From Mycobacteriaceae bacterium (GTDB lineage Bacteria > Actinomycetota > Actinomycetes > Mycobacteriales > Mycobacteriaceae), in assembly GCA_019749805.1 (NCBI GenBank), contig JAIEPH010000036.1, forward strand, positions 1-64,000: DNA of 64,000 nucleotides, written 5' to 3'. Position numbers and translations under genes: made by a program. This document shows, piece after piece, positions 46,368-57,632 of this stretch. Numbering within the stretch: the stretch's first letter is position 1; every line of letters begins with the position of its first letter. Below the pieces are notes generated by a model. The model was given only the letters and a program-made list of their open reading frames with translations. It was not told the DNA's origin and searched no databases.

Positions 46368-47837
46368 TCAGCCCCATTCATGGTTCATGGCACGGGATTC
46401 ATAGCGCGCCTCGACGGATTCCGGCGGCGGTGTTCCCGGGCGCGACAGCGCGATGAGCACCATGGCCAGCGCGGCTGTGGCGGCGCCCCCGATGAAGATG
46501 GCAAAGAAGCTGCTCTCCATCGGCACACCCGTACCGGCCACCAGCTGGCTGAGCAGCACCGCGACCAGGGCTGCGGCCGTCGAACTCCCGATCGTGCGGG
46601 CGATCGCGTTCATGCTTGTGGCGACGCCCGTCTCGCTGGCGTCGACCTCGCTGACAACCAATGCGGGCAGGGCACCGTAGCCCAGACTGATGTAGGCGTT
46701 GGCCAAGATGCCCGCGACGATGACCTGCCACGCCTGCGAATGGGCGAACGCGATGAACAGGAAGCCGGCGATGCCCGCGACGGCCGCAACGAGGAGTACG
46801 GGGCGAGCGCCGAAGCGGTCGATAAACCTGCCACTGACCAAAGCGATGAGGAAGCCCGTGACCGCCCCGGGCAGCAGGAAGACCACACTGGCCTCCAGGA
46901 CTGTGGCGCTGAAGCCGTATCCCGCTGCCTCCCTGGGTATTTGGACGAACTGTGTCAGACCGAGGAAGGCGAAGTACAGGCCCATCCCGACGAAGATGGT
47001 GGCGAGGTTGGTCAGCAGAATCGGGCGCCGCGTCAACATCGCTGTCGAGACCAGCGGTTGTTTGGCGCGCCGTTCCCACACCCACCAGCCGACGAGCACG
47101 ACCACACCGCCCGCGGCGCAGCCGAGTGTCGCCGGTGAACTCCAGCCCCATGACTTGCCTTGGGTGAGCGACAGCAGGACGGCCGACAGGCCAGCCGCCA
47201 GACCGAGCGCGCCGATCCAGTCGATCGTCCCGGTGACGCTGCGCGGCCGCCGGGGGACGACGAACATTGCAATCACGATGACGACTGCGGTGAACACGGT
47301 GGTCAGCCAGAACACCCGGTGATAGTCGGCGTTGCCGTTCATCAACAGACCCACCACCACGAGACCGGTGCCGCCGCCGAAGCCCAGCGTGCCCGACAGC
47401 ACCGCCATCGCCGACATCAGGCGGTCGGCCGGCAGTTCCTCACGCAGAATCGCGATGCTGACCGGATAAAGGGCGAAGGAGGCGGCCTGGAGTACACGGC
47501 CGACGATGAGCAGCGGCAGCGACGTCGTAGTGGCCGCGAGCAGTGAGCCGAGGAACACAACAGCGAGGACGATCAGCATGACCAGCTTCTTGCTATGCAG
47601 GTCGGCGAGTCGGCCGATCAACGGCGTCGCGGCGATCGCGGCCAGCAGGTTGGCGGTGACCGCCCAGCTGACGCCGACGTCGGAGGCGTGAAGTTGGTCG
47701 GCGATGATGCCCAGCACCGGGACGACGGCGGTCTGTAGGACGGCGACGGTCAGGACCACGATGCTGAGCCCGGCGACCAGCAGGCGGTGCGGCTCGTCGC
47801 GGGCGGTGGTCGACCGTGTCGATTCGGTCTCAACCAC
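46368..47837 (-). CDS. MFS drug-type efflux transporter
   Basis: A 489-residue major facilitator of the DHA2-like group with about 14 helices. Motif-A-like sequence GRLADLHSKKL follows helix 2, and motif-C-like LGFGGGTGLVVVGLLMNG is seen. The substrate is unknown. GTG start at 47837. A short C-terminal cytoplasmic tail is rich in Glu/Arg. Confidence 0.9.
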   Translation of the reverse strand: MVETESTRSTTARDEPHRLLVAGLSIVVLTVAVLQTAVVPVLGIIADQLHASDVGVSWAVTANLLAAIAATPLIGRLADLHSKKLVMLIVLAVVFLGSLLAATTTSLPLLIVGRVLQAASFALYPVSIAILREELPADRLMSAMAVLSGTLGFGGGTGLVVVGLLMNGNADYHRVFWLTTVFTAVVIVIAMFVVPRRPRSVTGTIDWIGALGLAAGLSAVLLSLTQGKSWGWSSPATLGCAAGGVVVLVGWWVWERRAKQPLVSTAMLTRRPILLTNLATIFVGMGLYFAFLGLTQFVQIPREAAGYGFSATVLEASVVFLLPGAVTGFLIALVSGRFIDRFGARPVLLVAAVAGIAGFLFIAFAHSQAWQVIVAGILANAYISLGYGALPALVVSEVDASETGVATSMNAIARTIGSSTAAALVAVLLSQLVAGTGVPMESSFFAIFIGGAATAALAMVLIALSRPGTPPPESVEARYESRAMNHEWG

Positions 47838-47930
47838 CCACCGCTCCGATCGTTAGTACATCTTCGTTCTACCGATTATGTGCCCACGCCCATTCGCGCG
47901 AACAGTCGCCCGTCGTGATCGAATGACGCC

Positions 47931-49328
47931 ATGCCGCAGCAGGACGCTTGGAGCCCCTTGACGGAGCCGACGTTCACCGGTCGGCGTCCCGCGCACGCCG
48001 GAGACCTGTCGGTTGAGACACACGGCATTGCACCGATCGCGCAAGATCAGCGGTACGGAACACCTGTCCGGCTCTTCACGGTGTGGTTCGCACCGCAGGT
48101 GAACATGGCCGGGGTGTTCACTGGCACGCTCGCGATCGTCCTCGGCTTGGGGTTCTGGCTCGGCCTTGCGGCGATGGTGATCGGGACGGTGCTGGGCTCG
48201 CTCATCGTCGGCTACTTGTCGACCTGGGGGCCTCGCACAGGTGCCGGCCAGCTGCCGAACTCGCGGATGGCCTTCGGCGGAACGGTGGTGGTTCCCGCTG
48301 TCCTGCAATGGTTGTCGTCGATCGCTTGGGACGCACTCGTCGCCTTGTTCGGGGGCGAGGCCTTGGCCGTGCTGCTCGGCATCCCGTTCTGGATGGCTGT
48401 GCTGATCGTGCTGGGAGTGCAGGGCGCCGTCGGATTCATCGGCTATGAGCTGATCCACCGACTGCAGGCGGTGCTGACAGTGGTGCTGTTCGTCACTTTC
48501 GTCGTGTTTGCGGTGAAACTTGTTGGTGGGCATCAGATCGTCACACCTGCAGCCCTTTCCGGGGCGGACCTCGTCGGCGCATTCGTACTCGAGGTGACGA
48601 TCGCGTTCAGCCTCGCAGTGTCGTGGGGGAGCTATGCCGCCGACTTCAGCCGCTACCTGCCGGTGAGTTCCTCGCGTGCGCGCGTATTCGGGTTCACGTT
48701 CGCCGGGATGGTGTTGGCGTACATCTTCGTTCAAGGTATTGGGATCGCGGCCGGCGATCTGCTCAGCGAGCACACCGCCGAGGGGGTGCACTCGGTGATG
48801 GGCGGCGGATCGCTCGGCGCGCTGGCGCTGTTGATCATCGCGCTGGCCTCGATCGGCTCCGGGGTGATGAACGACTACAGCGGGTCGCTGGCGCTGCAGA
48901 CCATCGGGGTCAGGGTGCGCCGGCCGGTGTCGGCGCTGATCGTCGCCGCCCTGGCGTTCACCCTCGTGCTATGGCTGCACGCCGCTGACACCGCGACACG
49001 CTTCCAGGATGTGCTGTTGATCGTCAGCTACTGGATTCCCGCGTTCGTCGCAGTTGTCGTGATCGACTGGGCGCTGCGCATCCGCGGCAGGGCCAGCATC
49101 AACCCCGCAGAGGAACCGACCGACCGTCCAAACGCCGTCGCCGCGCTGATCGTGTTTGTCCTCGCATACGCCGCGGCGATCCCGTTCATGCACACGTCGC
49201 TGTTCCAGGGGCCGATCGCGCACGCATGGCACGGCGCGGATATCGCGTATTTCGTGAACCTGCTGGTGGCAGCAATCCTCTACGGCGGTTACCGATTGTT
49301 GCGCAGGCGCGGCGCGTCTGTCGGCTGA
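47931..49328 (+). CDS. NCS1-family cytosine/purine permease
   Basis: 465 residues with about 12 helices. The N-terminus has the NCS1 pattern (HGIAPIAQDQRYGTPVRLFTVWFAPQVNMAGVFTG) and the later motif WGSYAADFSRYLPVSSS. It most likely imports a nucleobase or related heterocycle. Its 3' end overlaps the convergent hydrolase gene by 40 bp. Confidence 0.9.
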   Translation: MPQQDAWSPLTEPTFTGRRPAHAGDLSVETHGIAPIAQDQRYGTPVRLFTVWFAPQVNMAGVFTGTLAIVLGLGFWLGLAAMVIGTVLGSLIVGYLSTWGPRTGAGQLPNSRMAFGGTVVVPAVLQWLSSIAWDALVALFGGEALAVLLGIPFWMAVLIVLGVQGAVGFIGYELIHRLQAVLTVVLFVTFVVFAVKLVGGHQIVTPAALSGADLVGAFVLEVTIAFSLAVSWGSYAADFSRYLPVSSSRARVFGFTFAGMVLAYIFVQGIGIAAGDLLSEHTAEGVHSVMGGGSLGALALLIIALASIGSGVMNDYSGSLALQTIGVRVRRPVSALIVAALAFTLVLWLHAADTATRFQDVLLIVSYWIPAFVAVVVIDWALRIRGRASINPAEEPTDRPNAVAALIVFVLAYAAAIPFMHTSLFQGPIAHAWHGADIAYFVNLLVAAILYGGYRLLRRRGASVG

Positions 49329-50158
49329 GCGGTGGTGTCGATGAAATCACCGATCAGATCCACCACTTCGTCCGGCCGTTCGACGTGAGGGAAGTGACCG
49401 ACGCCGGCGAGTACCTCCAGCCGGCTTCCCGCGCGTGCTTCGTGGAGGGCGTAGCCATGCTCGACGGGAATGATGCGGTCCTGGTCGCCCCAGATCACCA
49501 TCATCGGCATCTCAGCGGTCACGTGCAGCCGGTTCAACGCACTCACCGCTTGGCCGCGGTGGTCGACAACCGAGCGCAAAGTCCGCAGGAAGGCCTGTCG
49601 CGTCTCCCCATCGGCCAGCGAGGAATAGGCGCTCCACATCTCGGCGCCACGAGGTGATTGAATCCCGGCGGTGGACAACCACGAGCGCAGTTTGTTGCCT
49701 GCCGTGAGCACCGGGCGCGGCGCGATGACCGGCAGGATCAACTCGGCGCCGGGGGCGGAGAGCATGCGAAGCGTCCAGCCGACATCGGGTCCCAGGCCGC
49801 CGCTGCTGATGAGTATCAGCCGCTCGCAGAAGTCGGGATGCTGGTAGACGAACTGCATGGCGACGCCGCCGCCCAACGATTGGCCGATGATCGTCGCCCG
49901 CGACACGTCCAACTCATCGAGCAGGTCCCGCAACCACACCGCGAACGCGCCTAGCGAGTAGTCGCCGCGCGGCTTCGCGGATCGCCCGTGACCGAGCAGG
50001 TCGGGTGCGACGACCCGGTACTTGCGGGACAGCTGGGGGATCACCGCCCGCCACGTCCCGGAACTGCCGGCCATTCCGTGAATCAGGACCAAGGTTTGGG
50101 GGCCGGTGCCTACGTCCTGGTAGGCCACCCGGTCCCCATGCAGCTCGAGATATTTCAT
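49289..50158 (-). CDS. alpha/beta hydrolase
   Basis: 289 residues with LIHGMAGSSGTW (oxyanion), the nucleophile in GQSLGGG, the acid in WGDQDRIIP and the His in GVGHFPHVERP. It resembles mycobacterial ring-cleavage or epoxide-type hydrolases, but the substrate is unknown. ATG at 50158 has AGGTGAG upstream; GTG at 50167 or 50197 would add a short tail. The 3' end overlaps the NCS1 gene. Confidence 0.88.
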   Translation of the reverse strand: MKYLELHGDRVAYQDVGTGPQTLVLIHGMAGSSGTWRAVIPQLSRKYRVVAPDLLGHGRSAKPRGDYSLGAFAVWLRDLLDELDVSRATIIGQSLGGGVAMQFVYQHPDFCERLILISSGGLGPDVGWTLRMLSAPGAELILPVIAPRPVLTAGNKLRSWLSTAGIQSPRGAEMWSAYSSLADGETRQAFLRTLRSVVDHRGQAVSALNRLHVTAEMPMMVIWGDQDRIIPVEHGYALHEARAGSRLEVLAGVGHFPHVERPDEVVDLIGDFIDTTAQPTDAPRLRNNR

Positions 50159-50219
50159 CTCACTCACCTGAACGGCCCCCTCGTGGTTTCCAGTCACTAT
50201 CTACCCCAAAGCGCGGCAG

Positions 50220-50963
50220 GTGAAGCTGCGTCAGAATTGTGAGATCAATGCAATCGGCGAGTTCTCGGTGTACGGCCCGTCACATTGGGCTGCGCTGGCG
50301 GTCTTCGTCGCGGGGGCGGTCGCCGTCGTGTGGCTCGGCCGCAGGCAGACCGAGCGCCAGGCGCGGGTCTTCGGCCGAATCGTCGGTGCGCTCACCGCGG
50401 CAATCTATGCCGCCGCGTTCGTCAACGCGTTGTCCCCACCCGACGTGCGGTGGTCGGTGCCCCTGCATCTCACCGATCTGGCGACGATGGTGACCGCCTA
50501 CGCCATGTGGTCGCAGCGGCAGTGGGCCTACACGTTGACCTATTACTGGGGCCTGGTACTTAGCGTGCAGGCGTTGATCTCGCCGGTGCTGACCGGTCCC
50601 GACTTCCCGCACTACCAATTCCTGGGGTTCTGGGCGATTCATCTGCTGGTCGTCTGGGCGGCGATCTATCTCACTTGGGGCCGGGGTATGCGGCCCGGGT
50701 GGCGCAGCTATCGGTTCGTGGTGGTGGTGACGTTGACGTGGGTGGCGGTGACGATGACGTTCAACACCATCGCGGGCACCAACTACGGCTTTCTCAACGC
50801 GAAACCCGCCACCGCGTCATTGCTCGATGTGATGGGGCGGTGGCCGTGGTACGTCCTGGTCGGCGCGGTCCTGGTCGCTGGCGTGTGGGCGGCCATGACG
50901 TGGCCGTGGGAACGTCGGCGCCGACGTCAGGCCGGGTCGTCGGCGTGGTCGTCGGCCAGCTGA
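50220..50963 (+). CDS. TIGR02206/YwaF-family membrane protein
   Basis: 247 residues, seven hydrophobic helices, with the family features WSVPLHLTDLATMVTAYAMW and NYGFLNAKPATASLLDVMGRWPWYVL. GTG at 50220. The function of this family is unknown. The 3' end overlaps the convergent MerR gene by 37 bp. Confidence 0.85.
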   Translation: MKLRQNCEINAIGEFSVYGPSHWAALAVFVAGAVAVVWLGRRQTERQARVFGRIVGALTAAIYAAAFVNALSPPDVRWSVPLHLTDLATMVTAYAMWSQRQWAYTLTYYWGLVLSVQALISPVLTGPDFPHYQFLGFWAIHLLVVWAAIYLTWGRGMRPGWRSYRFVVVVTLTWVAVTMTFNTIAGTNYGFLNAKPATASLLDVMGRWPWYVLVGAVLVAGVWAAMTWPWERRRRRQAGSSAWSSAS

Positions 50964-51361
50964 GCCACGGTCATACCGTCGACGAGCCGGTCCAGCGCGC
51001 CGGTCATGGTGGGACATTCGTGCGCGGGGTGTTCAGTCGGGCACTGCAGCGCATGGGTGAGGAACTGTTGCGCGCCCCGCGCCTGCCTGACCACTTCGTC
51101 CAACGCGGAGATCTGTTCTCGCACCATTTCACGCCACTGCGGGCCAGGCGCATCGAGCACGGCAGCGGCGGTATCGAGCGAGACGCCGAGCTGCTGAAAG
51201 ATCTTTATGAACGCCAGACGGCGGAGGTCGTCGGGCCCGTACATCCGCTTGCCGGCCCGTCGGTGCGCCGGACGGACGAGCCCGCGCTCGTCGTAGTAGC
51301 GCAGCGCGGAGGTCGACAATCCCAGCCGGGCCGCCGCCTCGCCGATCGGTACGAGGTCCAT
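50927..51361 (-). CDS. MerR-family regulator
   Basis: 144 residues. The N-terminal MerR helix-turn-helix (PIGEAAARLGLSTSALRYYDERGLVRPAHR) is followed by a dimerisation helix and a C-terminal segment with two cysteines and two histidines (QCPTEHPAHECPTM) that could bind a metal. ATG at 51361. It is divergent from the methyltransferase with 47 bp between starts, containing a MerR-type operator. Confidence 0.88.
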   Translation of the reverse strand: MDLVPIGEAAARLGLSTSALRYYDERGLVRPAHRRAGKRMYGPDDLRRLAFIKIFQQLGVSLDTAAAVLDAPGPQWREMVREQISALDEVVRQARGAQQFLTHALQCPTEHPAHECPTMTGALDRLVDGMTVAQLADDHADDPA

Positions 51362-51376
51362 CGCTTCCCATTTGAC

Positions 51377-51392
51377 TTCAAGCCGACTTGAA
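51377..51392. promoter_or_regulatory. MerR/SoxR-type operator
   Basis: TTCAAG-CCGA-CTTGAA is a perfect 6-4-6 inverted repeat between the MerR gene and the methyltransferase. It closely resembles the SoxR-type dyad (CCTCAAG...CTTGAGG). TTGACT at 51372-51377 could be a -35 element just upstream, so the dyad would lie in the spacer, as is usual for MerR activators. Confidence 0.7.
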
Positions 51393-51408
51393 CCTGCAAG
51401 CTCGTGGG

Positions 51409-52023
51409 ATGACGACTCCAGAAACACTTCCGGTCAACCATCACGCCGATCACCCGGGCTTTTCTGGTGTGACCGGGGCGGTTGTCGGGTTGATGCTGCT
51501 GTGGATGGGACGGGCCAACGCGCGCCTGGCCGTCGAGGTCACCGGAGTGTCGGCCAGCGACCGGGTCGTCGACATCGGGTGTGGTCCCGGTGGTGCGGTG
51601 CGGGAAGCCGCTCGTCGCGGCGCGAGCGCAACCGGTATCGATCCCGCTCCGGTCATGTTGCGGTTGGCCCGTACCTTCACCCGGGACGCGAGTATCGAGT
51701 GGGGCGAAGGCACCGCAGAGAGTGTGCCGCTGCCGGACGGTTCGGCGACGGTCCTGTGGTCGTTGGCGACCGTGCATCACTGGCAAAACGTCGGCATGGG
51801 ACTTGGTGAGGCACGACGGCTACTGGCGCCGAAGGGCCGCCTGCTTGCCGTCGAACGTCGGGTGCAGCCTGGTGCGACGGGTCTGGCAAGCCACGGGTGG
51901 ACACAACAGCAAGCGGAATCATTTGCCGCCCAGTGCCGCACATCGGGCTTCACCGACGTGGCGGTCGGCCAACACGGGCATGGCCGTCGCAGCGTTTGGA
52001 CCGTGATCGCCGTCCGGCCATGA
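51409..52023 (+). CDS. class I SAM-dependent methyltransferase
   Basis: 204 residues with SAM motif I VVDIGCGPGGAVREAARRG and motif II/III segments (ATGIDPAPVMLRLA, GEGTAESVPLPDGSATVLW). The substrate is unknown. ATG at 51409; it is likely the target of the divergent MerR protein. Confidence 0.87.
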   Translation: MTTPETLPVNHHADHPGFSGVTGAVVGLMLLWMGRANARLAVEVTGVSASDRVVDIGCGPGGAVREAARRGASATGIDPAPVMLRLARTFTRDASIEWGEGTAESVPLPDGSATVLWSLATVHHWQNVGMGLGEARRLLAPKGRLLAVERRVQPGATGLASHGWTQQQAESFAAQCRTSGFTDVAVGQHGHGRRSVWTVIAVRP

Positions 52024-52094
52024 GAGATTGGTCGAGTCCACCTCGGGGTAGTAACTGACGGTCAGGTAGAACCCGGGGCCTTTCGGAGGTGCGC

Positions 52095-52622
52095 ATGGCC
52101 AAGGCGAAGAGCGGCGATGGCGACGAGGAAGAACGTCAGCAGTTCGCCGATCGCGCGCTCGGGTTCCTTGAAGACGTCGTGTACTGGGCGATCGCTGTCG
52201 TGCTCATCATCGGGTCTGTCGCCCTGCTCGTGGCGCAGTTCAACACGATGCTGGGCTTGCGAAGCGCACCGGCCAAAACAGTCATGCTCGAGGTGCTCGA
52301 CGGCCTGCTGCTGATCTTCATCTTCGTCGAGTTGTTGTACGCGGTCCGCTCATGTCTCCGGTCGCGTGAGATCGTCGCGGAGCCGTTCATCATCGTCGGA
52401 ATTCTGGCCTGTATCAAGGAGATCGTGGTGCTGTCCGTGGAGGCGGCAACACTACTGAAGGATGGTCCACAGTTCTCGCGTGCGATCGTCGAGGTCGCGG
52501 TGCTCGGTGTCGCGGTACTGGTATTGGCGGTGGCTGCCTTCGTGCTGCGTGAGCGTCGACGTGACAACAGCGACCCGGCCGAAGATGATGCGCGCGACGA
52601 GGAAAAGGCCGCTTCCGGCTGA
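52095..52622 (+). CDS. PsiE-family membrane protein
   Basis: 175 residues: four membrane helices (VVYWAIAVVLIIGSVALLV, VLDGLLLIFIFVELLYAV, FIIVGILACIKEIVVLSV, AVLGVAVLVLAVAAFVLR) of the phosphate-starvation-inducible PsiE family, with acidic tails at both ends. The biochemical role is unknown. ATG at 52095 has GGAGGT five bases upstream. Confidence 0.85.
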   Translation: MAKAKSGDGDEEERQQFADRALGFLEDVVYWAIAVVLIIGSVALLVAQFNTMLGLRSAPAKTVMLEVLDGLLLIFIFVELLYAVRSCLRSREIVAEPFIIVGILACIKEIVVLSVEAATLLKDGPQFSRAIVEVAVLGVAVLVLAVAAFVLRERRRDNSDPAEDDARDEEKAASG

Positions 52623-52655
52623 GGGGCCTTCGCGCGCCTGTGCGAGGATGCGCGA

Positions 52656-53477
52656 ATGGCAACGGAATCCGCACATTTCACGCGAACCGAGGACGGCGGA
52701 TTCCTGCCGACCCGCTTTGCGCTGAGCCATTGGGGCGACGACCATCTCAACGGACCCGCCGTCGTAGGGTTGACGGCGCAGGTCCTCGAAAGCCAGTGCG
52801 GATCGCCGGACTTCATGCCCACGCGCCTCACCGTCGACCTGTTCCGGGCGGCCCGCTCGGCGCCGACGAAGGTTGAGGTGCGGGTGGTGCGCGACGGCCG
52901 CCGGGTGCGCAGTGCGGAATGCGATGTGCTTCAGGACGGCCGGGCGGTCGCACGCGCGACGCTGGTGCAGTACCGACGCTCGTCGGCGCCACCCGGGGTT
53001 TTGTGGACGGCGCCGATACCGCACCCGTCACCTCCGCCTGCCGATGATCAGGTGATGCCGTTCGTCGGCAGCGACGCCGCCGGCTGGACTCGCAGCCCGG
53101 GGGAGCACCAGAACGACTCGCGCAAGCGTTTCTTCAACGACGGTATCAATGTGGTTGCCGGGGAGAACGTCTCGCCCTTTGTACGAGCGTCGATGGTCGC
53201 CGAGGCCACCAGCCTCGTCACAAACCTGGGCACCGAGGGGATCGGATACATCAACGGCGACCTGACAGTCGCGTTATCCCGTCTGCCGGTTGATGATTGG
53301 ACGTGCATTCAGGGTGACTCGCACTGGGCCTGTGACGGAATCTCCGTCGGGACGGCAACCCTGTTCGACCACGAGGGTGCATTCGGGTCGGCAATGACGA
53401 CAGCCGTGGCGAATCCAGCAGCGCAAATCGACTTCGCAAACAAGCCTTTTCCGCCAACCGGCCTCAACTACGAATAA
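52656..53477 (+). CDS. acyl-CoA thioesterase-like (double hot dog) protein
   Basis: 273 residues resembling the TesB-like/4HBT_3 thioesterase family. The first hot-dog half has GPAVVGLTAQVLESQ and MPTRLTVDLFRAAR, and the second half ends with a helix containing MVAEATSLVTNLG and IQGDSHWACDGIS. The substrate is probably a fatty acyl-CoA. ATG at 52656. Confidence 0.83.
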   Translation: MATESAHFTRTEDGGFLPTRFALSHWGDDHLNGPAVVGLTAQVLESQCGSPDFMPTRLTVDLFRAARSAPTKVEVRVVRDGRRVRSAECDVLQDGRAVARATLVQYRRSSAPPGVLWTAPIPHPSPPPADDQVMPFVGSDAAGWTRSPGEHQNDSRKRFFNDGINVVAGENVSPFVRASMVAEATSLVTNLGTEGIGYINGDLTVALSRLPVDDWTCIQGDSHWACDGISVGTATLFDHEGAFGSAMTTAVANPAAQIDFANKPFPPTGLNYE

Positions 53478-53520
53478 CCGGCTCACCAACGCTGTTGTCG
53501 CGGTTTGTACGATCGCGTAC

Positions 53521-53970
53521 ATGACGAGCGGGCCGGTGGAAGAACAGCGCCTGCGCGACCTCAGACTGCTGCGCGCTGTCCGCGACCGCATGGACCGCGA
53601 ATACGCCCAGCCGCTGGACGTCGCGGCGCTTGCCCGTGGGGTCAACATGTCGGCAGGGCACCTGTCGCGCCAATTCAAGAGCGCATACGGTGAATCGCCA
53701 TACTCCTATCTGATGACCAGGCGCATCGAGCGGGCGATGGCGCTGCTACGACGCGGCGACATGTCCGTCACCGAGGTCTGCTTTGCCGTCGGCTGCTCGT
53801 CGCTTGGCACCTTCAGCACCCGGTTCACCGAATTGGTCGGTGTTCCGCCCAGTACCTACCGGCGCGACGCCCCCGACGAGGCAGCCGGGGTTCCTTCGTG
53901 TGTCGCCAAGCAGGTGACCAGACCGATCAGGAATCGAGAAGCGCCGGATTCCGCGCCGCAACTAGCGTGA
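53521..53970 (+). CDS. AraC-family regulator (DNA-binding domain only)
   Basis: 149 residues that consist almost only of the two helix-turn-helix motifs (PLDVAALARGVNMSAGHLSRQF and SVTEVCFAVGCSSLGTFSTRF), with no separate ligand domain. It ends in GTGA shared with the VOC gene, so it is translationally coupled to it. This is the second AraC-VOC operon in the window (see 8694-9924). Confidence 0.9.
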   Translation: MTSGPVEEQRLRDLRLLRAVRDRMDREYAQPLDVAALARGVNMSAGHLSRQFKSAYGESPYSYLMTRRIERAMALLRRGDMSVTEVCFAVGCSSLGTFSTRFTELVGVPPSTYRRDAPDEAAGVPSCVAKQVTRPIRNREAPDSAPQLA

Positions 53971-54398
53971 CCGTCATGGACATCACGATCAACGCGAGCT
54001 TCCTCCCGCACACCGACCCGGAGCAGTCCTTGGCTTTCTATCGCGACGCACTCGGCTTCGAGGTCCGCAAGGACGTCGGATACGAGGACATGCGCTGGAT
54101 CACCATTGGCTCGGCCGGCAGGCCTGACATGAACATCGTCCTCACGCCGCCCGCCGCCGATCCCGGCGTCACCGAAGACGAGCGCCGCACCATCGCCGAG
54201 ATGATGGCCAAGGGCACCTACGCCAGCATCATGCTGGCCACCAACGACCTCGACGCCCTGTTCGAGCGGGTGCAGGCCAGCGGCGCCGACGTCATGCAGG
54301 AGCCTACCGACCAGCCCTGGGGCGCGCGCGATTGCGCATTCCGTGATCCCGCCGGCAACACAGTCCGCATCCAGGAGCAGCCCTCAGGTCGACCGTGA
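53967..54398 (+). CDS. VOC-family (glyoxalase-like) protein
   Basis: About 143 residues (MTVMDITINASFLPHTDPEQSLAFYRDALGF) with the VOC ending ARDCAFRDPAGNTVRIQEQP. GTG at 53967 overlaps the AraC stop; ATG at 53976 is an alternative. A metal-dependent lyase or ligand-binding role is possible, but unproven. It is co-expressed with the AraC gene. Confidence 0.85.
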   Translation: MTVMDITINASFLPHTDPEQSLAFYRDALGFEVRKDVGYEDMRWITIGSAGRPDMNIVLTPPAADPGVTEDERRTIAEMMAKGTYASIMLATNDLDALFERVQASGADVMQEPTDQPWGARDCAFRDPAGNTVRIQEQPSGRP

Positions 54399-54406
54399 AC
54401 CAGGAG

Positions 54407-55198
54407 CTAGCCGCACGTCACGTCACCGATACCGATACTCGAGATCGAACAGTCGGCACCCCCCGTGACCCTGACCCCACCCGAGCCGGCCGTGCTACCA
54501 CGCACCGTCTCGGTCGCGTCGATTGTGAGACTTCCAGCGCCGGCCATCGATATGAGGGCTCGCTTGACGGTCAGCGTTCCCAACGCGGCCTCTCCGCTAC
54601 CGACGAGCCGGATATCCGCGTCGTCTGCAGTGCCCGCGGCGACGATTTTGCCGGCGCCCGACGAAGAGATCTGCATACGCGCGACAGCGATTTCGGGCGC
54701 CTCGATCAGACCGGAACCGCTCTGCTCGAGCGAAAGCCGGTCGGTCCGAAGCGAGCCGATGCGGATCTGACCGGATCCGCTGAGTCGCGCCGCCTCGAGC
54801 GTCGGCGTTGTGACGCTGACGGTGACGAGAGCGTTCGCCGGCCACTGAGCGTTCGGCTCTACCGTCGCGATGAGCGTGTCACCCTCCACCCGGATGTCGA
54901 GCAGCTCCAGGGCGGCCGGGTCCCCTTGCGCGCGTACCGATGTCGGACTTCCGATGGTGACTACGAGAGCATAAGGAGCCGCCAAATCGACCGCGGTGAA
55001 CGTGCCGGCGGGAAACTCTCTCATGGGCTCTGTGGCTCCAGGTGTTGCGGGTGCGGACGAACCCGAAGGCTCTTTGGTGACGGTGACGGTCGAGGTCGTC
55101 ACCGTTGACGAGTCCTCCGTGCACCCGGCGACGAGAAGTACAGCACTAACAGCCGCAGCGCAAACCTGGAAAGCCGGGCGACGTCCCAGCAATTTCAC
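54407..55198 (-). CDS. DUF2807 (auto-transporter adhesin head GIN) lipoprotein
   Basis: 263 residues: a signal peptide with lipobox L22-V-A-G-C26, a Ser/Thr linker, then a repeat-rich beta-helix-like domain with alternating Gly/Ser (SGSGQIRIGSL, SGSGLIEAPEI, SSSGAGKIVAAG, GSGEAALG, MAGAGSLTID) of the DUF2807 type. It is probably surface-exposed; the role is unknown. GTG start at 55198. Confidence 0.87.
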   Translation of the reverse strand: MKLLGRRPAFQVCAAAVSAVLLVAGCTEDSSTVTTSTVTVTKEPSGSSAPATPGATEPMREFPAGTFTAVDLAAPYALVVTIGSPTSVRAQGDPAALELLDIRVEGDTLIATVEPNAQWPANALVTVSVTTPTLEAARLSGSGQIRIGSLRTDRLSLEQSGSGLIEAPEIAVARMQISSSGAGKIVAAGTADDADIRLVGSGEAALGTLTVKRALISMAGAGSLTIDATETVRGSTAGSGGVRVTGGADCSISSIGIGDVTCG

Positions 55199-55233
55199 GC
55201 GCTGATTCTAACTTAGAGGAGATGCGAAACGAC

Positions 55234-57615
<2,382 letters not shown>

Positions 57616-57632
57616 CTGAGTTTCGCGGCAAG

